Origin: JANQHS01 sp965267505
GTDB lineage: Bacteria > Bacteroidota > Bacteroidia > Cytophagales > CCMP332
Reading direction: 5' to 3'
Assembly: GCA_965267505.1 (NCBI GenBank)
Contig: OZ254081.1
Span: forward strand, 2,418,001 to 2,482,000
Length of the DNA: 64,000 nucleotides
Both the position numbers and the translations under genes were made by a program. The notes below the pieces were generated by a model. The model was not told where the DNA came from. It saw nothing but the letters and a program-made list of their open reading frames with translations, and ran no database searches. Below, piece by piece: positions 1 to 8,263 of the stretch. Numbering within the stretch: position 1 is the first letter of the stretch; each line of letters begins with the position of its first letter.

Positions 1-641
1 TAATATTTCTCGTAATTCCTTGATTTGCCCTTGGTCTTATTAAGAGAGGGTAGCTTAACCGGAGGGAGGCCAAACTCTTCCAGGATTGTATTCAATCCCT
101 CTTCCAGGCTCTCAAAATGAATGATCCTGTCGGTGACCAGTTTTCCTTCCTCATCTATCAAGGGCTGACTTTGAGTGCGGGTCAGATGTTTCCAGTCATG
201 TATCCATTTTTCTTTACTAGGGGGAGATAAAAGGACATCTTTCAATTCCCGGTCTTTAGTTGATCTCAGGTATTTCCAGCCGGATACAAATTTGTCATAG
301 GGATTTCTTACCACAGAAAATTTCCAGGATTCTTTCCAGACTTGAGGGTATTTTACTTTAAACTCCTCGATTCGTCCTGCATAGACCCCAATTATTGGTT
401 TCTTAGAAGGTCTCATCATGGACAGATATCCTATGTCCTCCAGGATATTCTTCATAGACGTACCGCCGCATTTAGGGGTTTTGATCCAAATGATCTGCTT
501 TCCTGAGTAGGGTATGGCCTTAACAAAATACCTTACTCGTATTGAACGGATGAACTCCCCAAGTTTATAATTCAGGAGCCCCGGATAGGGGAAAATAGTG
601 GTTTGGTTAAAGAACTTAATTTTCTTTTTGGGAATTGACAT
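1..641 (-). CDS. Sulfotransferase family protein (partial, runs off left edge)
   Basis: The reading frame is open from an ATG at 641 to the window edge (213 codons, no stop), so the C-terminus is missing. It shows the two PAPS-binding signatures of the Sulfotransfer_2 type: KTPKCGGTS at residues 54-62 (5'-phosphosulfate loop) and VRNPYDKFVSGW at about 111-122 (3'-phosphate motif). The family moves sulfate from PAPS to a carbohydrate or other acceptor; the acceptor cannot be told here. The proposed start lies 26 bp inside the 3' end of gldC, which suggests translational coupling as the last visible gene of the ftsX-to-gldC operon. A later start is possible but would cost little of the protein. 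The family call is solid, the substrate unknown. Confidence 0.8.
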   Translation of the reverse strand, partial: MSIPKKKIKFFNQTTIFPYPGLLNYKLGEFIRSIRVRYFVKAIPYSGKQIIWIKTPKCGGTSMKNILEDIGYLSMMRPSKKPIIGVYAGRIEEFKVKYPQVWKESWKFSVVRNPYDKFVSGWKYLRSTKDRELKDVLLSPPSKEKWIHDWKHLTRTQSQPLIDEEGKLVTDRIIHFESLEEGLNTILEEFGLPPVKLPSLNKTKGKSRNYEKY

Positions 642-954
642 GGTCAACCAGGGACTGAAGGAAATCCTGCATCATATCGGCCATAGCATGATCCCCGGTT
701 GCGTTTCTTAAACTTTCCGACATTCCTCCGATCATATCGATGTAGAAGATCTTCATATCGGGTACCTCCATCTCCTTGGTCCAGAGGTCGATCCTAAGTG
801 TATTCCTTTGTTCGTGGTCCCAAAGGCCCAAAGCAAAGGCCCGGGCATCGTTTCCTGAATCCTTTGGCTTTTCAGTGGCCTCCCACTGAATCTCTTCAGG
901 AACGTTTTCGTCATCAAGAGTGACCTTGATATTGATTTCAGAGTGTTTACTCAT
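616..954 (-). CDS. gldC: Gliding motility protein GldC
   Basis: A 112-residue protein that matches the GldC family over its full length as I recall it: N-terminal MSKHSEINIKV, a central TLRIDLWTKEM block, and a C-terminal region around MADMMQDFLQ. There is no signal peptide, so it is probably cytoplasmic. GldC was found among the gld genes of Flavobacterium johnsoniae; it supports gliding but its biochemical role is undefined. It begins 2 bp downstream of the M48 peptidase stop and overlaps the sulfotransferase start, so it is co-transcribed with both. No gldB is visible next to it, unlike the classical gldB-gldC arrangement. Family assignment is confident, function poorly known. Confidence 0.88.
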   Translation of the reverse strand: MSKHSEINIKVTLDDENVPEEIQWEATEKPKDSGNDARAFALGLWDHEQRNTLRIDLWTKEMEVPDMKIFYIDMIGGMSESLRNATGDHAMADMMQDFLQSLVDHVNSQKEN

Positions 955-956
955 GA

Positions 957-1772
957 TTAGGGTAAGCTGTTTTTAAAGTCTTGATAAGTGCTTGGATTAA
1001 GCTCCGTTGTGCTACAACCAACGTCAGTGGCTTTTTGATTTATCTCCTCTATTCTGTCACATGGATCTGGATGGGTGCTTAACCAGGTCATGCTTCCTGT
1101 ACATTGTCCCTGATCCTTGATCTTTTGGAAGAAGCCTGCAGCACCGTTGCAAGCATATTCGCTTGAAGAGAGATAACGCACGGAATAATCGTCGCTTTCT
1201 GTTTCAAACTTTCTGCTAAATGAAAGAGAAGCAAGCCCTCCGGCTATTGCAGTTGTGATTTCTGCAAGCCTGTCCGGATCGTTTCCAAGAATAATAGCGG
1301 AAAGAATGGCTATTCCGTATTGGTTTTGAAGTTGCCTGGAAGAATGTCTTCTCTCCGCATGTGCGATCTCATGTCCAAGGACACCGGCAAGTTGATCCTC
1401 GGAATCCAGGTATTTAATCAATCCGGTGTAGACATAGATATAACCCCCCGGTGTTGCAAAGGCATTAAGGACATCTGCATTTATGATCTTGATGGAATCA
1501 TAGGCAAAACGATCTCCATACCTGATATCCGGACTTTCCAGGATCTTATCCATGATCCTTCGGATATGTCCATAGGCAGCTGGATAAGTAGCCTCATCCA
1601 GGATTGGAAATTGGCCTGTGGTATCGGTTCTGATCTGCTGGTTTACCTGGGCTCCAAGGGCAATATCCTGACTTACAGGAAAGATGACCCCAGGGCTTCC
1701 ATCATCCGAACAGGAAACTCCAAATGCTATTACGATGGCTAATGAAAAAGCTAATTGTATTGATCTACTCAT
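957..1772 (-). CDS. M48 family metalloprotease, lipoprotein
   Basis: 271 residues. The N-terminus is a lipoprotein signal ending in GVSC with the lipidated Cys at 21. The zinc site HEIAH is at residues 134-138 and the probable third ligand is Glu190 in SRKFETESD, the usual ExExD-type arrangement of M48 (Ste24/HtpX/BepA-like) peptidases. It is expected to act in the periplasm at a membrane, degrading or quality-controlling misfolded envelope proteins; the specific target is unknown. The start overlaps the scoB stop by 4 bp, and gldC follows 2 bp later, so it is in the same operon. Only the catalytic domain is present, with no TPR extension of the BepA kind. Confidence 0.88.
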   Translation of the reverse strand: MSRSIQLAFSLAIVIAFGVSCSDDGSPGVIFPVSQDIALGAQVNQQIRTDTTGQFPILDEATYPAAYGHIRRIMDKILESPDIRYGDRFAYDSIKIINADVLNAFATPGGYIYVYTGLIKYLDSEDQLAGVLGHEIAHAERRHSSRQLQNQYGIAILSAIILGNDPDRLAEITTAIAGGLASLSFSRKFETESDDYSVRYLSSSEYACNGAAGFFQKIKDQGQCTGSMTWLSTHPDPCDRIEEINQKATDVGCSTTELNPSTYQDFKNSLP

Positions 1773-2431
1773 TCTATATTCATTTCCGGAATGTCACCCT
1801 CAACCAGAAGTTTTCCTTCAGTGGCATTTTGGATCTCTTCAACACTAACCCCAGGAGCTCTTTCCTTTAACGCAAAGCCTCCTTCGGGCAGCACATCCAA
1901 AACAGCCAGATTGGAGACTATTCTTTTCACACATTTTACCCCGGTTAGAGGAAGGCTGCAAGCTTTCAATAATTTTGATTCTCCGGCTCTGTTGGTGTGT
2001 TGCATGGCAACTATGATGTTGTCGGCGGAAGCCACCAGGTCCATTGCTCCACCCATTCCTTTTACCATTTTGCCCGGGATCTTCCAATTGGCTATATCTC
2101 CCTGCTCAGAAACCTCCATAGCACCAAGAATGGTAAGGTCTACATGACCTCCACGGATCATTTCGAAGCTTTCCGAGGAACTGAACAATGCTGATCCTTC
2201 CAACATGGTAATGGTTTGCTTTCCTGCATTGATCAAGTCTGGGTCAACATCTGATTCCTTAGGAAAGGGTCCAATTCCCAACAATCCATTTTCCGATTGA
2301 AGAACCACTTCCATGCCTTCAGGAATGAAGTTGGCTACCAGGGTAGGGATCCCAATACCGAGATTCACATAATACCCATCTCTTAATTCCTGGGCAATAC
2401 GTTTTGCTATTCCGATCTTATCCAGACTCAT
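1769..2431 (-). CDS. scoB: 3-oxoacid CoA-transferase subunit B
   Basis: 220 residues, the usual size for the B subunit. The catalytic Glu is Glu47 in the SENGLLGIG motif, which forms the glutamyl-CoA thioester. With ScoA it makes a heteromeric transferase moving CoA from succinyl-CoA to acetoacetate or a related 3-oxoacid, in ketone-body and branched-chain amino acid breakdown. The gene lies 4 bp after scoA and overlaps the M48 gene by 4 bp. The acyl substrate (acetoacetate against 3-oxoadipate) cannot be settled from sequence alone, but the pairing with scoA is typical of succinyl-CoA:acetoacetate transferases in this phylum. Confidence 0.92.
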   Translation of the reverse strand: MSLDKIGIAKRIAQELRDGYYVNLGIGIPTLVANFIPEGMEVVLQSENGLLGIGPFPKESDVDPDLINAGKQTITMLEGSALFSSSESFEMIRGGHVDLTILGAMEVSEQGDIANWKIPGKMVKGMGGAMDLVASADNIIVAMQHTNRAGESKLLKACSLPLTGVKCVKRIVSNLAVLDVLPEGGFALKERAPGVSVEEIQNATEGKLLVEGDIPEMNIE

Positions 2432-2435
2432 ATCT

Positions 2436-3131
2436 CTACTGGCTTACGGTTCTTTGCTCAATTCTTTTTTCATAGCCCTTTCCCTGGAAAATACGCTGTA
2501 CATAAATTCCCGGGGTATGGACTTCATTGGGGTTTAATTGGCCAGCTGGGACCAATTCTTCAACCTCTGCAATTGTGACCTTACCCGCTGCTGCCATCAT
2601 GGGATTGAAGTTTCTTGCAGTTCCTTTGAAGACCAGGTTTCCGGTGGTATCACCTTTCCATGCTTTTACGATCGAAAAGTCAGCTTTTAACCAACACTCA
2701 AGGATATAATCCTTTCCGTCATAGTTCCTGCTTTCCTTTCCTTCGGCGATCTCGGTTCCGAAGCCTGCGGGAGTATAGAATGCGGGAATGCCTGCCCCTC
2801 CGGCTCTAATACGTTCTGCAAGAGTTCCCTGAGGAACCAGATCGACCTCCAGTTCTCCTGCCAAAAGCTGTCTTTCAAATTCTGCATTCTCTCCTACATA
2901 TGAGGAGATCATCTTTTTTACCTGCCTGGTCTTTAGCATCAGCCCGATACCGAAGTCATCCACTCCTGCATTATTGGATATAATGGTCAGACCCTTGACC
3001 TCTGATTCCAAAAGAGACTGAATGCAGTTTTCGGGTATTCCGCAAAGACCAAAACCACCCATCATGAGGGTCATATCGTCTTTGATGCCTTGGATGGCTT
3101 CTCCAGGTCCGCTTACAACTTTGTTGATCAT
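2436..3131 (-). CDS. scoA: 3-oxoacid CoA-transferase subunit A
   Basis: 231 residues. The N-terminal glycine-rich CoA-binding loop GGFGLCGIPENC is at about residues 25-36, followed by the SNNAGVDDFGIG block typical of subunit A. It partners ScoB, encoded 4 bp downstream, in the cytoplasmic transfer of CoA between succinate and 3-oxoacids. The ATG overlaps the ribF stop by 4 bp, so it is embedded in an otherwise unrelated housekeeping operon. Length and motifs are regular and nothing is missing. Confidence 0.92.
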   Translation of the reverse strand: MINKVVSGPGEAIQGIKDDMTLMMGGFGLCGIPENCIQSLLESEVKGLTIISNNAGVDDFGIGLMLKTRQVKKMISSYVGENAEFERQLLAGELEVDLVPQGTLAERIRAGGAGIPAFYTPAGFGTEIAEGKESRNYDGKDYILECWLKADFSIVKAWKGDTTGNLVFKGTARNFNPMMAAAGKVTIAEVEELVPAGQLNPNEVHTPGIYVQRIFQGKGYEKRIEQRTVSQ

Positions 3132-4063
3132 AAGGACGAATTTAAAACATTAATCGCCTGCTTTTTGTCCTGGGCGAGTTGATTCTTAAGAGCTTCCTTA
3201 TTTTCAAATTTTTTCTCTTTCCTTAAGAAGTCGATCAGTTCTACTTTTAGGTTTTGACCGTAAATATCCTTTTCAAAATCGAAGATGTTCACTTCGATAA
3301 CCCTTCTATCTCCTTCAAAGGTGGGGCGAACTCCGATGTTCATCATTCCATCCCATTTTTCCTGTCCCAGACATACTCTAACTGTATAAGCGCCGTTAGA
3401 TGGAATGAGTTTACCCTGATCATGATTCTCGATGTTGGCGGTTGGAAACCCTAATTCCTTGCCAACGGACATACCGCGCACCACATGCCCAGAAAAGCTG
3501 TAGGGCCTTCCCAAGTAGTTATTCGCTTCTTTTACTCTTTGGCTCTCAAGGGCCTCGCGGATCTTGGTTGAGCTGATAGCAATATGGTCCACCTCCTGTT
3601 TTGAGATCTCGAAAACCTCAAAACCATAAGCCCCGGAATTGGCCTTTAGTTGCTCAAAACTACCCTCTCGATTCTTTCCAAAATGATGATTGAATCCAAT
3701 AACCAAGGTTTGGGTTTTTAAGGTGTCTACTAGTATTTCTTCAATAAACTTTTGGGATGTGGTTTGTGAAAAATCGACCGTAAAAGGAACAACGATTAAG
3801 TGATCAATGCCCAGACCTTCCAGGATCTCTATCCTTTCATCCAAGGTGGTTAGAAGTTTTAGCTTCTCAGGTTCCTGGTTTAGAACTATCCTGGGATGAG
3901 GCCAATAGGTCATCAGGATGGTCTCCCCGGATTTCTCCTCGCTCAACTTCTTGATCCGATCGAGAAGAGTGATGTGACCCTTGTGGACCCCATCAAAGGT
4001 TCCGGAGGTTACAATAGCATTCCGGAAGCCAGGAAGATCATCAAAACCCTTATGGATCTTCAT
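3128..4063 (-). CDS. ribF: Bifunctional riboflavin kinase / FAD synthetase
   Basis: 311 residues with the standard two-domain order. The N-terminal FMN adenylyltransferase domain (about 15-180) has the nucleotidyltransferase motif GTFDGVHKGH and the later SSTKIREAL motif. The C-terminal flavokinase domain (about 185-305) has GHVVRGMSVGKELGFPTAN, where the PTAN segment binds ATP/Mg, and the NIGVRPTF block. It converts riboflavin to FMN and then FAD in the cytoplasm. It overlaps truB by 14 bp at its 5' end and scoA by 4 bp at its 3' end; truB-ribF adjacency is common in bacteria. Confidence 0.96.
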   Translation of the reverse strand: MKIHKGFDDLPGFRNAIVTSGTFDGVHKGHITLLDRIKKLSEEKSGETILMTYWPHPRIVLNQEPEKLKLLTTLDERIEILEGLGIDHLIVVPFTVDFSQTTSQKFIEEILVDTLKTQTLVIGFNHHFGKNREGSFEQLKANSGAYGFEVFEISKQEVDHIAISSTKIREALESQRVKEANNYLGRPYSFSGHVVRGMSVGKELGFPTANIENHDQGKLIPSNGAYTVRVCLGQEKWDGMMNIGVRPTFEGDRRVIEVNIFDFEKDIYGQNLKVELIDFLRKEKKFENKEALKNQLAQDKKQAINVLNSSL

Positions 4064-4727
4064 TCTTATACTTTTTGATCAGCTCGTCGATCTCCATTGC
4101 ATCCTTGAGCTCAAATTCACCAATCCTGATCCTTTTTAATTCCTTTAAATAGGCTCCTGAATCGAGGGCTTTTCCAAGATCATGAGCCAGGCTTCGAATA
4201 TAAGTCCCTTTTGAACAGCTTACTCTGAATTTTACATCTGGAAAATCCACAGCATCCAATTCAAATTCCCTGATGGCCACCTCCCGTTCTTTCAATTCTG
4301 CTTTTTTTCCTTGTCTGGCAAGATCATAGGCTTTTTGACCCTTTACCTTCAGAGCCGAGAAATGCGGAGGGATTTGTTTTATGGCTCCTACAAATCTTGT
4401 TCGGGCATTTTCAAGATCTTCAGTTTTGATATGCTCGGTTGGGTATTCCCCATCGAATTCTGTCTCCAGATCATAGGAGGGAGTTGTCTTGCCAAATGAT
4501 ATGACCCCAGTGTATTCCTTTTCCTGCCCCATAAAGCTTTCGATCTCCTTGGTCTTTTTTCCTGAGCAGATGATCAACAATCCTGTAGCCAGAGGATCAA
4601 GGGTTCCGGCATGGCCCACTTTTTTGAGCCTCAGGTTGCCACGTATCTTTTTGACTACATCAAACGAGGTCCAATCCTTGGGTTTATTGACAAGGAAAAC
4701 CATTCCGTTGTCCTCCTGGGGGTTCAT
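4050..4727 (-). CDS. truB: tRNA pseudouridine(55) synthase TruB
   Basis: 225 residues. The catalytic motif GHAGTLDPLATG places the nucleophilic Asp at residue 44, and VNKPKDWTSFDVV at the N-terminus is the KPxGxTSxD-type family signature. CSKGTYIRSLAHDLG near residue 170 is a further conserved block. It makes pseudouridine 55 in the T-loop of tRNAs. At 225 residues it is short compared with E. coli TruB (about 314) because it lacks the C-terminal PUA-like extension, which is usual in this phylum. It sits 3 bp after uppP and overlaps ribF by 14 bp. Confidence 0.95.
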   Translation of the reverse strand: MNPQEDNGMVFLVNKPKDWTSFDVVKKIRGNLRLKKVGHAGTLDPLATGLLIICSGKKTKEIESFMGQEKEYTGVISFGKTTPSYDLETEFDGEYPTEHIKTEDLENARTRFVGAIKQIPPHFSALKVKGQKAYDLARQGKKAELKEREVAIREFELDAVDFPDVKFRVSCSKGTYIRSLAHDLGKALDSGAYLKELKRIRIGEFELKDAMEIDELIKKYKNEDP

Positions 4728-4730
4728 TAT

Positions 4731-5522
4731 TTAGGCGATTAAGGTGATCAGACCTATGGTCCCCACTATAAAACAATAGTAGGCGAAATATTTCAGTTTG
4801 GCATTCCTTACCAGGCTGATCATCCATTGGCAAGCAAATATGCCTGTGATGAAAGCTGCCAGGAATCCTATGGTTAGCGGAAGTACGTTGGCATCTATGG
4901 TGAGAAAAGCCCCATCAAGCACATCCTTTGCTATCTTCCCAAAGATCAAAGGCACAACCATCAGAAATGAGAATCTTAGGGCATCCTCTCTCTTGATCCC
5001 AAGAAGTATGCTGCTTGCCAAGGTTGCACCTGACCTGGAGATGCCTGGCAATATGGCAATAGCCTGAGCCACACCTACTAAAATGGAATCCAGGTAAGAT
5101 ATTTTTCTTGAGGTCTCTTTTTTCCTGTCAGAGAAGAGCAGAAGAAGCCCGGTGATCAAGAGCATGAAAGAGACCAGTCCTACATTTCCTGTAAACAATG
5201 ATTCCAGGGTTTCTTCGAATAGAAGTCCAATGATCACCGCCGGGATCATGGATAAAATGATCTTGAATGAGAATACTCTGTGTGAAGGATCAGAAGGAGA
5301 GAAAAGACCTTTTATGATATCAAGGATGTCCCTCCTGAATACCACTAAAGTCGCCAGGGCGGTAGCAAAGTGAAGCAATACGGTAAAGAAAAGGCCCTCT
5401 TCCGGAATACTTCCTGTGCCTAAAATGGCCTTAGCCAGTTCGAGGTGGCCGCTGCTGCTTACAGGTAGAAATTCGGTGAGTCCTTGTATGAGTCCCAGTA
5501 TGAGGGCCTCAATTATCATCAT
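4731..5522 (-). CDS. uppP: Undecaprenyl-diphosphate phosphatase
   Basis: 263 residues, polytopic inner-membrane protein of the UppP/BacA family. The two family motifs are visible: the N-terminal GLTEFLPVSSSGHLEL block (active-site Glu and Ser/His) and the internal inverted counterpart ILPGISRSGATL. It recycles undecaprenyl diphosphate to the monophosphate carrier used for peptidoglycan and surface glycans, and over-expression gives bacitracin resistance in other bacteria. The start overlaps the DUF3098 gene by 14 bp, and truB follows within 3 bp. The position between ftsX/DUF3098 and truB/ribF is a familiar Bacteroidota gene order. Confidence 0.95.
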   Translation of the reverse strand: MMIIEALILGLIQGLTEFLPVSSSGHLELAKAILGTGSIPEEGLFFTVLLHFATALATLVVFRRDILDIIKGLFSPSDPSHRVFSFKIILSMIPAVIIGLLFEETLESLFTGNVGLVSFMLLITGLLLLFSDRKKETSRKISYLDSILVGVAQAIAILPGISRSGATLASSILLGIKREDALRFSFLMVVPLIFGKIAKDVLDGAFLTIDANVLPLTIGFLAAFITGIFACQWMISLVRNAKLKYFAYYCFIVGTIGLITLIA

Positions 5523-5733
5523 CTGATTTTTTTGGCGTATTCAGGATCGCAAAGAATTCAAGAACGAATCCTGCAAAAACGACCAATGGTCCCAGGGTGA
5601 GTCCTAAGAATCCAAATCCGAATTCTTCACCGTCCAGACTCATAAGGATGAATCCCAAGAGGATCACGCCGATCCCAGCGATCATCAGCTGGTAATTCTT
5701 CTTTCCGAAAGGGAGTATGTTTTTATTCGCCAT
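5509..5733 (-). CDS. DUF3098 family small membrane protein
   Basis: 74 residues with two predicted membrane spans (about residues 15-33 and 40-66), a short loop with MSLDGEEFG between them, and an acidic C-terminal tail ending KKSDDDN. It matches the DUF3098 family, which in Bacteroidota is normally encoded between ftsX and uppP as here (1 bp after ftsX, 14 bp overlap with uppP). The function is unknown; the conserved position suggests a link to the divisome or lipid-carrier recycling, but that is inference only. Confidence 0.8.
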   Translation of the reverse strand: MANKNILPFGKKNYQLMIAGIGVILLGFILMSLDGEEFGFGFLGLTLGPLVVFAGFVLEFFAILNTPKKSDDDN

Positions 5734-5734
5734 A

Positions 5735-6649
5735 TCAATATAGATCGTCTAAGCTCATGTAAAGATATTTTTTGATCGCTCTCCATGAGCTGATAAAACC
5801 GATCAAAATTCCGATTATCAAAAGTATCCCAAAGACCCATCCGACCATAATAGGGTCGTGGAGTAGTCTGAGATCTTCAACATTATCATAAGCCGTATGC
5901 ATCAAAAGAGATAAGATCCCTGATGCTAGTAAGCCTGAAGCCAGTCCCTGAAAGCTCGCTCTTGCCAGGAATGGCCTTTGGATGAAGCCACCTTTAGCTC
6001 CAACCAATTGCATTGAACGGATCAGGAAGCGCTGTGAAAACAGGGCCAGCTTGATCGAGTTGTTGATCAACAGAATACTGGAGACCATCATGATGATAAA
6101 TATTCCTGAAAGTACTAGTCCGGCCTTTTGGATATTTGCTTCAACGTTTTCGATCAGGTCTTCCGTATATGAGACTTCAAATACTCCCGGAATAGACTGG
6201 AGTTCGTTTCTAACCTGAAGTAGTTTTTCTCCTTTCAGGAATTCTTCTTTCAATCGGATAGCATAGGAATCGCGAAGAGGGTTATCACCCAGGAATTCCA
6301 TAAATTCCTCACCTGTTTCCTTGATAAATCTTTCTGCAGCTTCTTCCTTTGATATAAAACGGATCTTGGCTTCACCGTTCTGGTTAAGAACAAAGTTCTT
6401 TGAAGACAATTGCTTTCCAACCTGGTCGATCTGGCTTTGAGGAAGGCCTTTTTTCAGGAATAATTGAACCTCTACCTGGTTCTTAATTACCTGCTCCAAT
6501 TTTTTGGAATGAACCAGGAGTAGGCCGAAGGAACCCAGCATCAAAAGAGCGAAGGTCATGGTCAAAACCACATTCACACTGGGGTATTGTCCCAGTTTGA
6601 TCTTTTTCCTTGCCTTTTTAACAGATTTCAATGCCTGAATTTTGGGCAA
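5735..6649 (-). CDS. ftsX: Cell division permease-like protein FtsX
   Basis: 304 residues. Topology fits FtsX: a basic cytoplasmic N-terminus, a membrane span at about 28-46, an extracytoplasmic domain (about 50-175) and three further spans toward the C-terminus (about 178-197, 235-255, 268-290). FtsX works with the ATPase FtsE to control peptidoglycan hydrolases at the septum. No ftsE lies beside it. The start is a TTG at 6649, giving MPKIQALK; the bases TATTTTTG overlapping this codon resemble a -7 box, so the real start could be slightly downstream. It is the first gene of the operon that runs to the window's left edge. Confidence 0.88.
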   Translation of the reverse strand: MPKIQALKSVKKARKKIKLGQYPSVNVVLTMTFALLMLGSFGLLLVHSKKLEQVIKNQVEVQLFLKKGLPQSQIDQVGKQLSSKNFVLNQNGEAKIRFISKEEAAERFIKETGEEFMEFLGDNPLRDSYAIRLKEEFLKGEKLLQVRNELQSIPGVFEVSYTEDLIENVEANIQKAGLVLSGIFIIMMVSSILLINNSIKLALFSQRFLIRSMQLVGAKGGFIQRPFLARASFQGLASGLLASGILSLLMHTAYDNVEDLRLLHDPIMVGWVFGILLIIGILIGFISSWRAIKKYLYMSLDDLY

Positions 6650-6662
6650 AAATAGAAATAAT

Positions 6663-6691
6663 AAAGCCAGAACCTAGGTGGCTCCGGCTTT
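6663..6691 (-). terminator. Rho-independent terminator-like hairpin after the anti-sigma gene
   Basis: On the minus strand AAAGCCGGAGCC pairs over 12 positions (two G-U wobbles) with GGTTCTGGCTTT across a 5-base loop, followed by a T-rich stretch. It lies 26 bases past the stop of the anti-sigma-like gene and before ftsX, so it probably separates the two transcription units. Confidence 0.65.
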
Positions 6692-6716
6692 AAAAAGTTG
6701 CGTTTAATATGAAGTT

Positions 6717-7598
6717 CTAATTCCTGGAATCCAGATCCCTCAGACTTCTTAATAATGCCCTGTCTCTGATAGGCTTGAGGGGTTCTGGCTTGATGGTATG
6801 GTCTTTCAACCAATAGTATTTGCCATCATAGGCCAGGTAAAGATTGTTCTTTCCGCTTTGCTTAAGTTCAAGCAGGCGATAAGGTTCTTTGTCCAGACTG
6901 CCATAGATGAACAGCTTATGATTTGAATACTGATAGTGGAAATTGAATTCAGGATGCTGCTTGACATCGATGTCCAGTTTCTTCTCCGACTTGATCTGCG
7001 GGTTGGAACCCGGCTCTGCTTCTTCAACCACCTTGGTTTCTCCATCCTCTTCTCCAGGCCCTGATGGCAACTGGATCGTTGGAGTCACACCTTCGGTCTC
7101 CTCAGAAACTTCCTCTTCAACATTTTCTGACTCCTCAATAGGCTCATTTACAGCCGGGGGAGGAGTATAGGCAGGTACCTCTTCCGTCTCAGCCTCTGAG
7201 ATCTGGGAATCTTCTGCAAGGTCTAATGCTTCATTTTCTTCAGCAGGACTTTCTTCTGCCTGCATTTCGACTACATTTTCCTGAACCGGATCGGCTTCAG
7301 GTTCGTCGATATTTTGATAAACGAGAGTAGCTGTGATGCTAGCTACCACTGCCGCTGAGCCAATTCCAGCCCAGAAGTTCACAGGGAAAGGACTAACCGT
7401 GATCGATGCAAGGCGAGCTTTTAGTTCGGCTGCACGAAAGGTATTGATCCCCTCCACTATGGAGCGGTTCATCTCATATTCGGACTTCAACAAAGGGTCA
7501 GAGTCCAATTCCAGGCGGAATTCCTCTGCCTCCTTCGCGTTCATCTCGTCACGAAGGAATAGATCCATCCTCTCTTCGAATTGACTGTTATCTGCCAT
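6717..7598 (-). CDS. Membrane anti-sigma-factor-like protein
   Basis: 293 residues, directly abutting the ECF sigma gene (stop and start adjacent). An N-terminal cytoplasmic region (1-70) rich in charged residues resembles the helical sigma-binding region of Bacteroidota anti-sigma factors, but lacks the HxxxCxxC zinc motif. One membrane span follows at about 75-95 (FWAGIGSAAVVASITATLVY). Then comes a long Glu/Pro-rich low-complexity linker (about 96-205) and a compact C-terminal domain (about 210-290) rich in Tyr, Leu and Lys that I do not recognise. The layout suggests a periplasmic sensor linked to a cytoplasmic sigma trap. The anti-sigma role is inferred from adjacency and topology, not from a diagnostic motif. 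Confidence 0.65.
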   Translation of the reverse strand: MADNSQFEERMDLFLRDEMNAKEAEEFRLELDSDPLLKSEYEMNRSIVEGINTFRAAELKARLASITVSPFPVNFWAGIGSAAVVASITATLVYQNIDEPEADPVQENVVEMQAEESPAEENEALDLAEDSQISEAETEEVPAYTPPPAVNEPIEESENVEEEVSEETEGVTPTIQLPSGPGEEDGETKVVEEAEPGSNPQIKSEKKLDIDVKQHPEFNFHYQYSNHKLFIYGSLDKEPYRLLELKQSGKNNLYLAYDGKYYWLKDHTIKPEPLKPIRDRALLRSLRDLDSRN

Positions 7599-8138
7599 TT
7601 AATCCAAAAAATCTGAGGCCTTGAACTTTGATCTTATCAACTCATCCAATGCCTTCTTACATTTATACTTTTTCGTTTTTGCGGTTTCGGCATTTGCAAA
7701 GCCTAGTTTCTCTGCTATTATCTTCATACTCATTCCGTCGAAATAGTAATAGCTTAAAACTTTTTTGCAGGTATCTCCCAGTTCTTCGATACAAGCACGA
7801 ACCGCTTTAACTTTTTCGCTTCGGTCATGATCGTGTACCACTGAACCGTCTGAACTTTCATGGCTTAGTCTCGACTTACGCTCCAGTTCCTTGAGCCATA
7901 AATTGTTGCAGACGCTATACAGATAGGTACTGATCCGTGACGTCAACACAAATTCTTTTTTTCTGGCCTTTTGCCAAAAAACTATCAGGGCGTCCTGATA
8001 AACATCCCTCGCCTCATCCTCGGTGCCGCTGTTCTTCTTGACAAGCTTCAACATCATGCGATAGTACTTCTTATACAGATAGTCCATTGCTGACTCGTCT
8101 CCACTCCTTATTAGCTCAAGAACTTCGGCATCTTTCAT
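7599..8138 (-). CDS. RNA polymerase sigma-70 family factor, ECF type
   Basis: 179 residues. Region 2 (about 20-90) contains the conserved DARDVYQDALIVFW-like segment with the -10 recognition helix, and region 4 (about 110-170) contains a helix-turn-helix around SYYYFDGMSMKIIAEKLGF. Regions 1 and 3 are absent, as in ECF factors. It would direct polymerase to a small regulon, probably envelope related given the partner membrane protein encoded immediately downstream. A perfect TAnnTTTG box about 60 bases upstream suggests transcription by the housekeeping sigma factor rather than pure autoregulation. Confidence 0.88.
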   Translation of the reverse strand: MKDAEVLELIRSGDESAMDYLYKKYYRMMLKLVKKNSGTEDEARDVYQDALIVFWQKARKKEFVLTSRISTYLYSVCNNLWLKELERKSRLSHESSDGSVVHDHDRSEKVKAVRACIEELGDTCKKVLSYYYFDGMSMKIIAEKLGFANAETAKTKKYKCKKALDELIRSKFKASDFLD

Positions 8139-8200
8139 ACAGGGAACCTATAGTCAACCCCGTTTTGGAGGTTGATACTAAATTTTAAGTTTTGGTAACC

Positions 8201-8208
8201 CAAATTTA
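8201..8208 (-). promoter_or_regulatory. Candidate Bacteroidota -7 promoter element for the ECF operon
   Basis: TAAATTTG on the minus strand is an exact match to the Bacteroidota -7 consensus TAnnTTTG and lies about 63 bases upstream of the sigma-factor start. I found no clear TTTG -33 element at the usual spacing, so this is only half a promoter. Confidence 0.4.
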
Positions 8209-8263
8209 AAATCCAATTTGAATTTTTCCTGTGAATAGATAATTCAGTTCAGGGAAAAATTGT

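Noticed and set aside
6642..6655. TATTTTTG at the ftsX start as a -7 promoter box
   Set aside because: It overlaps the TTG start codon, so it could only serve if ftsX starts further downstream; too uncertain to list as a promoter.
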